From: Poa pratensis
Lineage: Eukaryota > Streptophyta > Magnoliopsida > Poales > Poaceae
Assembly: GCA_947311845.1 (NCBI GenBank)
Contig: CAMZMU010000080.1
Location: 48,406,381-48,470,380 of the forward strand
Length of the DNA: 64,000 nt
Direction of reading: 5' to 3'
Shown: piece after piece, positions 9,698 to 21,737 of the stretch
Layout: each line of letters begins with the position of its first letter
Position numbering within the stretch: the stretch's first letter is position 1
Position numbers and translations under genes: made by a program
Notes under the pieces: generated by a model
What the model was told of the DNA's origin: nothing
The model's database searches: none
The model's input: the letters and a program-made list of their open reading frames with translations, nothing else

Positions 9698-12248
9698 AGT
9701 AATTTGTCCTTCCATCATGCATAGCACCCTTATCAAATTGCCATGGACGTCCAAGAAGTAAGTGACATACGGTCATAGGCACAACATCACAATCAACCGT
9801 ATCTTCATAGGCTCCAATCTTGAAGGACACTTGCACCATGTGTTGAATCTTGACGGCTCCGGTGTCACTCAACCATTGCACATGGTAAGGATGTGGGTGC
9901 TTCTTGAACTTCAAGTTGAGCTTGTCACAAAGTTCTTTGCTCGCTAAGTTGTGGCAACTTCCACCATCGATGATGACCTTGATAGATTTTCCATTGATTC
10001 CTGCTCTTGTTTGAAGCAAATTGCATCTTTGGTCTTCTTCCACTTGAACATTGGTGGTTAAAGCTCTTGCCACAACCAAGGAAGGATTGTTGTCGCCATC
10101 ACAATATATCTCAGTTTCTTCTTCTTGAGCACTTTGCATTGTGGCGACCTTGTTCAACGCATTGTACTCATCTTCACTCATAGATTCATACTCTCCCATG
10201 TCATTGATGATCATGACCTTCTTGTTGGTGCACTCAAAGGATTTTTTCCCTTGTCCTCCGCACTTGTAGCATTGCAATAGTCTTGTGCCGGACGAAGATA
10301 CTTGAGGCACCTTGTTAGCGGGAGGTACTTTCTTGAAAGGTTGAGGCGCTTGATGTGTTGACGTAGAGACTCTTGGAGGAACTCGTGTGTTAGCTTGAGG
10401 AAGAGCTTGTGAAGGTGTAGGTGTTGACGAAGACGGCTTGTTGGCGAAGAATGCCTTTGACTTGAGATATTTGAGCTCTTCAAGCACGTGGCGCTCAGCC
10501 TTTGAAGCTTGATGTACTAGCTCAACCAAGTTGGCATATGGTTGGAACTCCACAATCTTCTTGATTGGATAGTTGAGGCCATTCACGAAGCGAGCCATGA
10601 ATTGCTCTTCGTACTCGTTGACATTGGCTCTCATCATGGAGATTTCCATCTCCTTGTAGTACTCGTCAACCGACTTCAACCCTTGCTTCAACTCTTTCAA
10701 CTTCTTGTATAAGTCTCTAGTGTAATGGCTTGGCACGAAGCGCTTGTACATGGTTTCTTTCATTTCAACCCAAGTGTCGATTGGTTGTTGGTGGTTAGCT
10801 ACGCGTGCAAACTCCATCGAGGCTAAGGAAACCTTCTTTTTGTCGGAGAAGCGTTGCACGAGGAAGATCTTGTCAACCTTGAGTACCCATGAGAAGTAAG
10901 CTTCCGGATCACTTGTGCCGTAGAACTTGGGTATATCAAAGCGGACGTTGGTCAAGTCATCATAGTTGATATGGGCACGACGGGGGAGGTGCAGCCCAAT
11001 TTCAGGACTCCACCAAGTTAGCTGTATTCGTCGTGTGTTGCTATTTGTAATAATTAGTTTTAAATAATTATTAGAGTTGAGTATGGGCCTGTCCAACTCA
11101 ACTAGGGCGTGGCCCACTAGTGGGGCCGCACCCCCTTCCCTCCATATAAGGGGCTGGGCGCATTAGGTTAGGGTTAGCTTGAGTTTAGATTAAAAACAGT
11201 CCATAGACTTTGAGCTCGTTGGTGAAGCATCCCTCCGGGGACGGCGATGCCGTGTTATCAATAAAGATTGCTGCGAGGGTGCTTGTGTTCATCAAGTGTT
11301 ATCGTGCTGTGGTTAGAGGCGTGGTGATCTTCATCACGTTGCTTGCTGGATTCGTCCTTACCTTCAGGTGACGTTCATCGATCGTTATTGGGAGATTTCT
11401 ATCCGGGTTACTCGCTGTGAAAGATTGGGACAAAACTATAGGATCGACGGGGTTGATCCGTATCAATAGTTATCACCATGAGCACCACGTGGGAATTCAC
11501 GTCCACGTCTCCTTCGATTGAGTCCATCACCATTGTGTTGGCTTGACTCGTTATCACTTGACTCGGAACGTTGGTGTTGGTGACGATAATGAGGAAGCTC
11601 TTGACGAGGATCATGTTGAGCGGGTAGCTCTTGCTCGATATTGTTCGCATTGTCATGATTTTGATGGCGTGGCCTTGGCAGATGACGGGGGTGACGTCCT
11701 TGTTCATCGAAGTCATTCGCACCCGGGACGCCATTGTCATTAGCCAATGGGTCATGACGATCACGTTGTTGTGGTGGTGGTGATGGTATGCGCTCGCGAT
11801 GTTCAACATTTTGGCGAGGTTGTTCTTGATGCGCATTGGCATTGTTTGCGTGAAGATCATGCGGTTGTTCAACGTTAAGAGGAGGTCGGTCATGGGCGTC
11901 GCGCCTTGGGTCATGTTGATGTTCTTGTCGAGGTTCATGACGTCCATGACGTGCTTGTGTCGACCTTGTGGTGCTTCTTGTACGGCTTGAGCGTGAAGAA
12001 GCTCGTTGTCGCACAAGGTTGTTGAGAGCTTCGGTCACCCGCTCCATAGAAGCTTCTTGCGCATGCATGCGTTCGTTGAAGTTGGCCTCTTGAGCTTGAA
12101 GACGGCGCTCGTAGCGTCCTAGGCCATCACGAACAAGGTGGCGAAGACCAACAAACTCCGTTTGTGTGACATAGCCATGATCACCGCGAACTCCACCATG
12201 TATTTCATCGCCCGAGCTTGAGCTTCCGTTTGTACTTCCCTTAAACAT
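9698..12248 (-). pseudogene. G1 gag-protease, split by solo LTR and truncated
   Basis: ATG at 12248-12246 (MFKGS). The first 261 codons run to 11466, solo LTR S2 interrupts, and the same frame resumes at 10961 and stays open to 9698, so about 680 residues remain. Order: an N-terminal coiled-coil-like segment with Arg/Ser-rich repeats; a retrotransposon gag core (from about 10960 down to 10500) containing FYGTSDPEAYFSW; a zinc knuckle near 10231-10275; then the protease with IIDGGS as active site and LLLGRPW as flap-distal motif. In the knuckle the His is replaced by Lys (C-x2-C-x4-K-x4-C), which should weaken zinc binding. Gag packages the RNA and protease matures the polyprotein (family knowledge). 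N0 truncates it just after the protease. Confidence 0.85.
10967..11465 (+). mobile_element. solo LTR S2 (499 bp)
   Basis: Flanked by ATAGT on both sides (10962-10966 and 11466-11470); termini TGATA...TATCA. Removing it with one duplication restores the G1 gag frame exactly. It contains a TATA-like CCATATAAGG (11143-11152) and AATAAAG (11260-11266). No internal region remains, so it is a solo LTR left by LTR-LTR recombination. Family not recognised; strand is set by the TATA and AATAAA order. Confidence 0.85.
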
Positions 12249-12313
12249 TTTCTCAAGAACAAGTGAGATGTGTGGTAAGGAAAACCAAGACAAACTATAT
12301 CCCAAATATAATG
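12249..12313 (-). other. G1 leader, part next to gag
   Basis: Short stretch between the gag ATG and the G2 insertion. It matches the homologous leader of N1 (29155-29220), which shows the uninterrupted sequence across the G2 insertion point. Confidence 0.7.
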
Positions 12314-12408
12314 TGATGTAGCCCAACCTACAGCTCCTACATCAAGTGGCCCAATGACAAGAGCAAGAGTCAAAGCTCTCCATGATAAGGTGAATTCACT
12401 CCTATCTA

Positions 12409-12531
12409 CTCCCTCCGTTCCAAATTAGATGACTTCCATTTGCCCACATGTGGATGTATCTAGACATGTTACAAGTATAGATACATCCAAATTTGGACAA
12501 ATGGAAGTCATCTAATTTAGAACGGAGGGAG
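12409..12531. mobile_element. Stowaway-type MITE (123 bp)
   Basis: Termini CTCCCTCCG / CGGAGGGAG, nearly the whole length is an imperfect inverted repeat, and it is flanked by TA (12407-12408 and 12532-12533). The G2 3' LTR shows the empty site (near 21829). These are the hallmarks of Tc1/mariner-derived Stowaway MITEs, abundant in grasses. Confidence 0.93.
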
Positions 12532-12709
12532 TATGTGTGATCTCGACACTCCTTTGAATGGGTTGCTACTTTATACGGAAACTTTGTGCATACTCAGAAA
12601 CCACCTTGACGACGGTCCACAATGGAGTGGAGGAGATGACCAAGAGAAGACCCAAGAAGATGGCCAAGAGAGCAGCCAAGAAGAAGAAGAAGAAGCCCAA
12701 ACTGCATCG

Positions 12710-12976
12710 GGCGGTACTACCGGGCCCAAGCCGGTACTACCGCCCTCGCCTGACGTGGCGCCTGTCGAAGACACCTCCGGGTCCGGTACTACCGCTCCTG
12801 TCCACCACGGTACTACTGCCACACGCCGGCGCGGCACTACCGCGCCCACTACCGGGTCTACTACCGGATCTCCCGGGAGCCTCGGGTGTCGTCGGGTTCC
12901 ATCCCGGTAGTGGCCCCGGTACTGGCCCGGTACTACCGCACACCCGGTACTACCGGGTTCAGTCCGGTACTACCGC
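12710..12976. repeat. palindrome cluster, G2 5' LTR
   Basis: Repeated GGTACTACCG-type palindromes (for example GCGGTACTACCGGG, CCGGTACTACCGC) upstream of the TATA box at 13043. Copies are shorter and more varied than in N0. Confidence 0.85.
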
Positions 12977-13042
12977 TGCGGGCGGGCCTGCGCGCTGAAA
13001 AGGCTCCCGTGCCTTGTAATCTTATCCCCTTTGGATCTAGAG

Positions 13043-13050
13043 TATAAATA
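13043..13050 (+). promoter_or_regulatory. TATA box of G2 5' LTR
   Basis: TATAAATA, followed about 20 bp later by a telomere-like AGGGTTAGGGTTAG stretch (13066-13079); the same pair occurs in the other two G2 LTR copies. Confidence 0.6.
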
Positions 13051-13454
13051 GTTCGTCCCCTTTCTAGGGTTAGGGTTAGACTATGATTTGGGAACTAAAG
13101 TACCTTCTTCTCAAAGTGTCTCTTTCCTCCTATGGAGATGAATCAAGGCCTCCCCTTGTGGAGATGAACCAAGGCCTCCTCTTGAGGAGAAGATCCCTGC
13201 GTGGATACCAAGGCTTCCGCTTGTAGTTGCGATTACTTGCTAATCTTCCCTCTTTGAGTGGCTAGATTGGGTTGGTTGGATTGACCAATTGGACAAACAA
13301 TTCTAAGAGTAAGGTGTGCTTGGGGGAGGAGAATTGGGGGCTACCCTCGGGGATTTGTTACCAATTGAGTCTTGCCGGGTTGCTACTTGCTATTTACCCT
13401 TGTGTGTTGTTTTCCCCTCTTTGTGTTCTTCGTGATCATCCCGTGTTCTTCGTG

Positions 13455-14445
13455 AACACCAAAAGAGAGGGGAAATCAACACACAAGGGTAAATAGCAGG
13501 TAGCAACCCGGCAAGACTCGATTGGTAACAAATCCCCGTGGGCAGCCCCCAATCCTCCTCTCCCAAGCACACCTTACTCTTAGGACTGTTTGTCCAATTG
13601 GTCAATCCAACCAATCCAATCTAGCCACTCAAAGAGGGAAGATTAGCAAGTAATCGCAACTACAAGCGGAAGCCTTGGTATCCACGCCGGGATCTTCTCC
13701 TCAAGAGGAGGCCTTGGTTCATCTCCACAAGGGGAGTCCTTGAGTCATCTCCATAGGAGGAAAGAGACACTTTGAGAAGAAGGACCAAGGCTCTACTTTA
13801 GTTCCCAAATCATAGTCTAACCCTAACCCTAGGAAGGGGACGAACTATTTATAGTCTAGATCCAAAAGGGGATAAGATTACAAGGCAGGGAAGCCTTTTC
13901 AGCACGCAGGCTCGCCCGCAGCGGTAGTACCGGAGGTAACCCGGTAGTACCGGACTTGCGGTAGTACCGGGCTACTACCGGGGTCACTACCGGGTTAGAA
14001 CCCGACGACACCAGGAGCTTCTGGGAGATACGGTAGTTGGCGCGGTAGTACTGGGGTGGCCATATGCGGTAGTACCGGGGTGGCCAGATGCAGTAGTAAC
14101 GACCCCGGTAGGAGCTTCAGCAGGTGACACGTCAGGCGGGGGCGGTAGTACCTGTTCTGGTCCGGTAGTACAGCCTGAAGCTGTTTGAACTTCATCTTCT
14201 CCTTCTTGGCTGCTCTCTTGGCCATCTTCTTGGGTCTTCTCTTGGTCATCTTCTCCACTCCATTGTGGGTCGTCGTCAAGGTGGTTCCTGAGTATGCACA
14301 AAGTATCCGAATGAAGTAGCAACCCATCAAAGGAGTGTCGAGATCACACATAGATAGGAGTGAATTCACCTTATCATGGAGAGCTTTGACTCTTGCTCTT
14401 GTCATTGGGCCACTTGGTGTTGTGTGCCTAGGTTGCACTACATCA
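13455..14445 (-). repeat. G2 inverted-arm LTR, truncated
   Basis: Minus-strand LTR starting TGATG at 14445, directly after the minus-strand purine tract (14446-14460; run of nine C on the plus strand). It is truncated at the head-to-head joint at 13455. Palindrome cluster 13918-14172; TATA at 13846-13853 (reverse). Confidence 0.85.
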
Positions 14446-17400
14446 TCTCCCCCCCCCTTGGAAAAGAGTCGTCCTCGACTCTTCGTCCTCATCATCACTT
14501 GGGTCACCAAGGTAAGGCGAGATGTCGGCGACGTTGAAGGTGTTGGAACGCCGTACTTGGACTTTGGTATGTCGATCTTGTATGCGTTGTCGTTGATGCG
14601 CTTGAGAACCTTGAAAGGACCATCTCCTCTTGGCGCGAGCTTAGACTTTCTTTCATCGGGTAAGCGGTCCTTGCGTAGATGTAGCCAAACAAGGTCTCCT
14701 TCTTCAAAGATCATGGGGCGCTTGTTCTTGTTCATCTTCGTAGCATGGTCTTCCTTATGCTTCTCGAGCGTGGCCCTTGTGTCTTCATGTAGTTTCTTCA
14801 TGTAGGCGGTGCGCTTGTCGAAGTCCATGTTGACTTGTTCTCGAGTGTGGAAGTGGTAGCATGTCTAGCGCGGTGTAGGGGTTGGAGCCATAGACAACCT
14901 CGAAGGGTGTTCTCTTTGTTGCGCGGTGTAGTGCTCGATTGTAGGCGAACTCGGCGTGTGGGATGCACTCTTCCCAATTCTTCAAGTTAGGCTTGATCAA
15001 CACACGAAGGAGTGTGGATAGGCTCCGGTTCACCACTTCGGTTTGGCCATCGGTTTGAGGGTGGTATGCGGTGGAGAATAGTTGCTTGATTCCCATCTTG
15101 GCCATCAAAGTCTTCCAAAAATAGCTCACGAACTTGACGTCACGATCCGACACAATGGTCTTGGGCACTCCATGAAGACGGACGATTTCCCTGAAAAACA
15201 AAGTAGCAATGTGTGAAGCATCGTCGCTCTTGTTGCAAGGTATAAAGTGTGCCATTTTAGAGAAGCGATCAATGACGACAAAGATGGAATCCTTGTTTGT
15301 TTTAGTGCGTGGGAGTCCTAAGACAAAATCCATAGCTATGTCGGACCATGGGTGATGTGGAATAGGCAAAGGTGTGTATAAGCCATGAGAGTTTAGAGTA
15401 GACTTAGCTTTGAGACATGTTGAACATCGTCGCACCAAGCGGTTCACATCCCGGTACATCCTTGGCCAATAGTAGTTTGTGGAGAGCATGGCAAAGGTCT
15501 TGTCACGTCCAAAGTGTCCCATTAAGACGCCTCCATGTGATTCCTTCAAAAGGACCAAACGAAGCGAAGACTCGGGTATACATAGTTTGTTAGCCTTAAA
15601 CAAGAAACCTTTGTGCAAATAGAAATCACCAATTCCTTTGTGCTCCGAACATTGAGCGAAAATGTCTCCAAAGAAAGCATCGGTAGCATACAACTCTTTA
15701 ATCTCATCCAAACCCAAGACACTAATGTCAAGACGTGTAAGTAGGTTGGCCTTGCGGGATAGAGCATCCGCGACCACATTGTCTTTACCTTTCTTGTATT
15801 TGATTACAAAGGAAAGACTCAATGAACTCAACCCACTTAGCATGTCTTTTGTTCAAATTTGTTTGACTTTTCAAATATTTCAAGGATTCATGGTCGGAAT
15901 GAATGACAAATTCCTTAGGACGAAGGTAATGTTGCCACACATCCAAAACACGAACCAAAGCAAATAACTCTTTGTCATAAATGGGGTAATTCAAGCGAGC
16001 TCCATCTAATTTGCATAAGCACTCCACCAATGCCCAATCCACTTGCATCGCATTCAATCTCAAATGTCTTAGAGAAATCCGGAAGGGCAAGGAGTGGTGC
16101 TTCGGTTAATAACCGTTTGAGCTCATTGAAAGCAAAATCATGTGCATTGCCCCAAATGAAAGGTACATTTTCTTTGTAAGTTCATGGAGGGGGCAAGCAA
16201 TTGTGGAAAAATCCTTGATGAAACGGCGGTAAAATCCGGCAAAACCAAGAAAACGTCTCAACTCCTCAAGTGACATCGGAAAAGGCCAAGTCCGAATTGC
16301 TTGTATCTTGCTTCATCAACTTCAACTCCATCCGAAGAAACAACAAAACCCAAGAAAACAAGTTTGTTGGTGGCAAAAGTGCACTTAGAAAGATTTGCAT
16401 AAAGCTTTTCATTGCGAAGAACCAACAAAACTTGAGCAACATGAGAAGTGTGCTCTTCCAAAGACTTGCTATAGATAAGGATGTCGTCAAAGTATACCAC
16501 AACAAATTTGCCAATAAAAGGACGCAAAACATGATTCATGAGACGCATAAAAGTAGAAGGTGCATTGGAAAGACCAAATGGCATGACGAGCCACTCATAA
16601 AGACCAAGCTTTGTTTTAAATGCGGTCTTCCATTCATCACCTTCACACATGCGTATTTGGTGATATCCACTTTTAAGATCAATTTTGGAGAATATAGCGG
16701 AACCACAAAGCTCATCAAGCATATCATCAAGTCGAGGGATAGGATGGCGATACCGAACGGTTATGGCGTTGATGGGGCGACAATCCATGCAAAGGCGAAG
16801 AGTGTTGTCGTGCTTGGGTACCAAGATGACGGGCACGGCACACGGACTCAAGCTCTCGCGGATATGTCCCATGGCAAGAAGTTCTTGTATTTGCCGCTCG
16901 ATCTCCTTTGTCTCTTCGGGGTTGGTGCGGTAAGGAGCGCGGTTTGGTAGCGGTGCGCCGGGAACAAGGTCGATGCGGTGCTCGATTCCACGTAGAGGAG
17001 GTAGTCCCGGTGGCACTTCTTGAGGGAAGACATCTTCAAAGTCCTTCAAAAGAGACAACAAAGAAGGAGGAAGGTTTGTGAAGTGTTAGTCATAGAAACT
17101 TCACCCTTGCATATGAGCACATAGTGTAGGGTGGATGGGTTCTCTCTCAACTCCCTCATCTCTCTCTTTGTGGCAAATAGTGTAAGTTTTGTGGGAACTC
17201 TCTTTGAAGTGTCACACTCATTTGGCTTGTGGCTCTCACTCACTTTATGGTGGGTCTCTCGCTCACCACTCATCTCACTAGACGAACGATCTTGTTGTGC
17301 CCTTGCAATGGTCTTGGCGTTGTCGGCGATGACTTGACTTGGTGTCATGGGACGAAGGACGAAGGTCTTGTCGTTGTTCTTGAAGCTATAGTAGTTTGTT

Positions 17401-17516
17401 CGTCCATCATGCATAGCACCCTTGTCAAATTGCCATGGACGCCCAAGGAGTAAGTGACAAACGTTCATAGGCACAACATCACAATCAACGTATCTTCATA
17501 GACTCCAATCTTGAAG
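14446..17516 (-). pseudogene. G2 inverted-arm pol (protease end, RT, RNase H, integrase)
   Basis: Reads right to left. 17474-17046 encodes the protease end with LLLGRPW. 17061-16258 encodes reverse transcriptase with the YFDDIL catalytic box (near 16482-16497). 16090-15785 is RNase H remains. 15843-14785 is integrase with an H-H-C-C zinc domain, PWSDIAMDF at the catalytic core and DGQTEVVNR. 14828-14446 carries the GPF-type C-terminal module (GDGPFKV) and runs on through the purine tract into the LTR, where GPMTRARVK is encoded. Several frameshifts, including a damaged stretch at 16091-16257, make it non-functional. The signatures are those of CRM-clade Ty3 elements lacking a chromodomain (from memory). 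Confidence 0.85.
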
Positions 17517-20500
17517 ACCAAAGATGCAACTTGTTCCAAACAAGAGCGGGAATCAATGGAAAGTCCATCAAGGTCATCATAGATGGTGGAAGTTGCCACA
17601 ACCTAGCGAGCAAAGAACTTTGTGATAAGCTCAAGTTGAAGTTCAAGAAGCACCCACATCCCTACCATGTGCAATGGTTGAGTGATACCGGAGCCGTCAA
17701 GATTCAACACATGGTGCAAGTGTCCTTCAAGATTGGAGCCTATGTGATGAGGATATTTTCATGGATTACGAAGATTTTAAATGTTTGAATTGGAAAGAAG
17801 TATTGAGTCAAATTGATGATTATTATAAGGTGAACTCGCTCTTAGTTGAATATGATGTTTGTGTTAATGAGAATTTTATACTACCTGAATCTATGCACTT
17901 GTGTATGATCAGCTTTATTGATAACACAAACATTGGAGGAGGCATGGAGCGCGCTAATGAAGATGGCAAGCACGAGGGAGGCGAGGGAGGAAGTGGAGCC
18001 ATCAAGGAAGAGATATCCGATTCGGACTGACAGAAGTCCCGAATTTGAAACAGCCAAGGATTCTTCATACGAAGTCCAAATAATGCAACGAAGCACGGGT
18101 TGGAAAGGAAATTACAAATACTTTCCAATGGGTCTGACCCCAACTCCCGGTTCGACACGTACAAGGCTTGGTGACCAAAACAAGTCGGCGGCTGTTTCCT
18201 GTCAGTTTCCAAATAGAGTCCTTTTAAAATAGGGAAGTTAGAGATATGATTGTTTTTGACCCCAACCCTAAGTTGGACGTCCAGCAACCTTTATATAGGC
18301 TTGTAATTCGTGGCTTTTGGTTTTTAGACTACGTTAAAACTAAAACCCTAGAATTCCAGATTCGAACCAAGTGTTCCTCTGAATTTATCCCCACCAATTC
18401 GTATCGATCTGGTGGTTTATCCTACTGCAAATTCTGCGTGTTATCTGCTGTTCCATTGGGAATCAGAAGGTATAGGACCGCTTCGTAGTCGGCGGCTACG
18501 TGCGCAAGTGTGTGGAGTTGCGAATATCCATAGGGCTGTGAGCTGTTGCATTGGCAACGGGGATCAACCGGAGAGTTCTCAGCGAGACACAAGTTATCAT
18601 CCATCCACCATCATCGCGCTCACGAGAAGATCGGGCCCCCCCATATCACTATGAAGATACGGTTGATTGTGATGTTGTGCCTATGAACGTTTGTCACTTA
18701 CTCCTTGGGCGTCCGTGGCAATTTGACAAGGGTGCTATGCATGATGGAAGGACAAATTACTATAGCTTCAAGAACAACGACAAGACCTTCGTCCTTCGTC
18801 CCATGACACCAAGTCAAGTCATCGCCGACAACGCCAAGACCATTGCAAGGGCACAACAAGATCGTTCGTCAAGTGAGATGAGTGGTGAGCGAGAGACCCA
18901 CCATAAAGTGAGTGAGAGCCACAAGCCAAATGAGTGTGACACTTCAAAGAGAGTTCCCACAAAACTTACACTATTTGCCACAAAGAGAGATGAGGGAGTT
19001 GAGAGAGAACCCATCCACCCTCCACTATGTGCTCATATGCAAGGGTGAAGTTTCTATGACTAACACTTTCACAAACCTTCCTCCTTCTTTGTTGTCTCTT
19101 TTGAAGGACTTTGAAGATGTCTTCCCTCAAGAAGTGCCACCGGGACTACCTCCTCTACGCGGAATCGAGCACCGCATCGACCTTGTTCCCGGCGCACCGC
19201 TACCAAACCGCGCTCCTTACCGCACCAACCCCGAGAGACAAAGGAGATCGAGCGGCAAATACAAGAACTTCTTGCCATGGGACATATCCGCGAGAGCTTG
19301 AGTCCGTGCCGTGCCCGTCATCTTGGTACCCAAGCACGACAACACTCTTCGCCTTTGCATGGATTGTCGCCCCATCAACGCCATAACCGTTCGGTATCGC
19401 CATCCTATCCCTCGACTTGATGATATGCTTGATGAGCTTTGTGGTTCCGCTATATTCTCCAAAATTGATCTTAAAAGTGGATATCACCAAATAAGAATGT
19501 GTGAAGGTGATGAATGGAAGACCGCATTTAAAACAAAGCTTGGTCTTTATGAGTGGCTCGTCATGCCATTTGGTCTTTCCAATGCACCTTCTACTTTTAT
19601 GCGTCTCATGAATCATGTTTTGCGTCCTTTCATTGGAAATTTGTTGTGGTATACTTTGACGACATCCTTATTTATAGCAAATCTTTGGAAGAGCACACTT
19701 CTCATGTTGCTCAAGTTTTGTTGGTTCTTCGCAATGAAAAGCTTTATGCAAATCTTTCTAAGTGCACTTTTGCCACCAACAAACTTGTTTTCTTGGGTTT
19801 TGTTGTTTCTTCGGATGGAGTTGAAGTTGATGATGCCAAGATACAAGCAATTCGGACTTGGCCTTTTCCGATGTCACTTGAGGAGTTGAGACGTTTTCTT
19901 GGTTTTGCCGGATTTTACCGCCGTTTCATCAAGGATTTTTCCACAATTGCTTGCCCCCTCCATGAACTTACAAAGAAGAATGTACCTTTCATTTGGGGCA
20001 ATGCACATGATTTTGCTTTCAATGAGCTCAAACGGTTATTAACCGAAGCACCACTCCTTGCCCTTCCGGATTTCTCTAAGACATTTGAGATTGAATGCGA
20101 TGCAAGTGGATTGGGCATTGGTGGAGTGCTTATGCAAAATGGTAGACCCATCGCATACCATAGTGAGAAACTAGATGGAGCTCGCTTGAATTACCCCATT
20201 TATGACAAAGAGTTATTTGCTTTGGTTCGTGTTTTGGATGTGTGGCAACATTACCTTCGTCCTAAGGAATTTGTCATTCATTCCATTCCGACCATGAATC
20301 CTTGAAATATTTGAAAAGTCAAACAAATTTGAACAAAAGACATGCTAAGTGGGTTGAGTTCATTGAGTCTTTCACTTTGTAATCAAATACAAGAAAGGTA
20401 AAGACAATGTGGTCGCGGATGCTCTATCCCGCAAGGCCAACCTACTTACACGTCTTGACATTAGTGTCTTGGGTTTGGATGAGATAAAGAGTTGTATGCT

Positions 20501-21737
20501 ACCGATGCTTTCTTTGGAGACATTTTCGCTCAATGTTCGGAGCACAAAGGAATTGGTGATTTCTATTTGCACCAAGGTTTCTTGTTTAAGGCTAACAAAC
20601 TATGCATACCCGAGTCTTCGCTTCGTTTGGTCCTTTTGAAGGAATCTCATGGAGGAACACTCATGGGTCACTTTGGCCGCGACAAGACCTACGCCATGCT
20701 CGCCACCAACTACTATTGGCCAAGAATGAAGCGTGATGTGGAACGCCTAGTTCGACGATGTTCTACATGTCTCAAAGCTAAGTCTACTCTAAACTCTCAT
20801 GGCTTATATACACCTTTGCCTATTCCACATCGCCCATGGTCCGATATAGCTATGGATTTTGTCTTAGGACTCCCACGCACTAAAACAAACAAGGATTCCA
20901 TCTTTGTCGTCATTGATCGATTCTCTAAAATGGCACACTTTATACCATGCAACAAGACGACGATGCTTCACATATTGCTACTTTGTTTTTCAGGGAAATC
21001 GTCCGTCTTCATGGAGTGCCCAAGACCATTGTGTCGGATCGTGACGTCAAGTTCGTGAGCTATTTTTGGAAGACTTTGATGGCCAAGATGGGAATCAAGC
21101 AACTATTCTCCACCGCATACCACCCTCAAACCGATGGCCAAACCGAAGTGGTGAACCGAAGCCTATCTACACTCCTTCGTGTGTTGATCAAGCCTAACTT
21201 GAAGAATTGGGAGAGTGCATCCCACACGCCGAGTTCGCCTACAATCGAGCACTTCATCGCGCAACAAAAGAACACCCTTCGAGATCGTCTATGGCTCCAA
21301 CCCCTACACCGCGCTCGACATGCTACCACTTCCACTCCGTGAGCAAGTTAACATGGACTTCGACAAGCGAGCCGCTTACATGAAGAAGCTCCATGAGGAA
21401 ACAAGAACTACACTCGAGAAGCACAACAAAGACCATGCTACGAAGATGAACAAACACAAGCGCGCCATGATATTTGAAGAAGGAGACCTTGTTTGGCTAC
21501 ACCTTCGCAAAGATCGCTTTCCGGATGCAAGGAAGTCCAAGCTTCACCCTCGTGGAGATGGACCTTTCAAGGTTATCAAGCGCATCAACGACAATGCCTA
21601 CAAGATCGACATCTCCCACTCCAAACACTTGGTCCATGACACCTTCAACGTCGCCGACCTATCGCCATACCTTGGAACATCAAGCGATGAGGATGACCAA
21701 GAGTCGAGGACGACTCTTTTCCAAGGGGGGGGGGAGA
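17513..21737 (+). pseudogene. G2 direct-arm pol, frameshifted, split by solo LTR
   Basis: Begins inside the protease domain with IIDGGS (17569-17590) and is interrupted by solo LTR S1 at 17745-18648. It resumes with protease (LLLGRPW near 18700-18720), RT (19090-19990, YFDDIL near 19650), RNase H (from about 20090, ECDASG), integrase (20490-21340, zinc domain then MDFVLGLP) and the GPF module (near 21560). Compared with the inverted arm it has at least six extra frame breaks (around 19000, 19230, 19300, 19640, 20283 and 20370), so it is a dead copy. The two arms preserve different mutations, so they diverged after the duplication or were copied from different templates. Confidence 0.85.
17745..18648 (+). 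mobile_element. solo LTR S1 (904 bp), R1 family
   Basis: Flanked by CTATG (17740-17744 and 18649-18653); starts TGATGAGG and ends CATATCA. Removing it restores the G2 protease sequence. Its start and general layout match the R1 LTR (39060) and M1 LTR (41508). TATA-like TTTATATAGG lies near 18290. The first ~285 bp are an open frame (17761-18030) encoding a peptide conserved with the R1 and M1 LTRs. Confidence 0.88.

Larger units (their letters stand above)
12314..13454 (+). repeat. G2 5' LTR, truncated, with MITE
   Basis: Matches the 3' LTR at 21738 onward apart from the MITE and small changes. It stops about 50 bp before the normal LTR end, at the inversion joint, so no primer site follows it. 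TATA box at 13043-13050. Confidence 0.85.

Noticed and set aside
11543..11743. Plus-strand ORF opposite the G1 gag N-terminus
   Set aside because: Shadow of the Arg/His-rich gag coding sequence on the other strand.
13066..13079. Interstitial telomere repeat
   Set aside because: Only two AGGGTTAG-like units, present at the same LTR position in all G2 copies; a telo-box-like LTR motif explains it.
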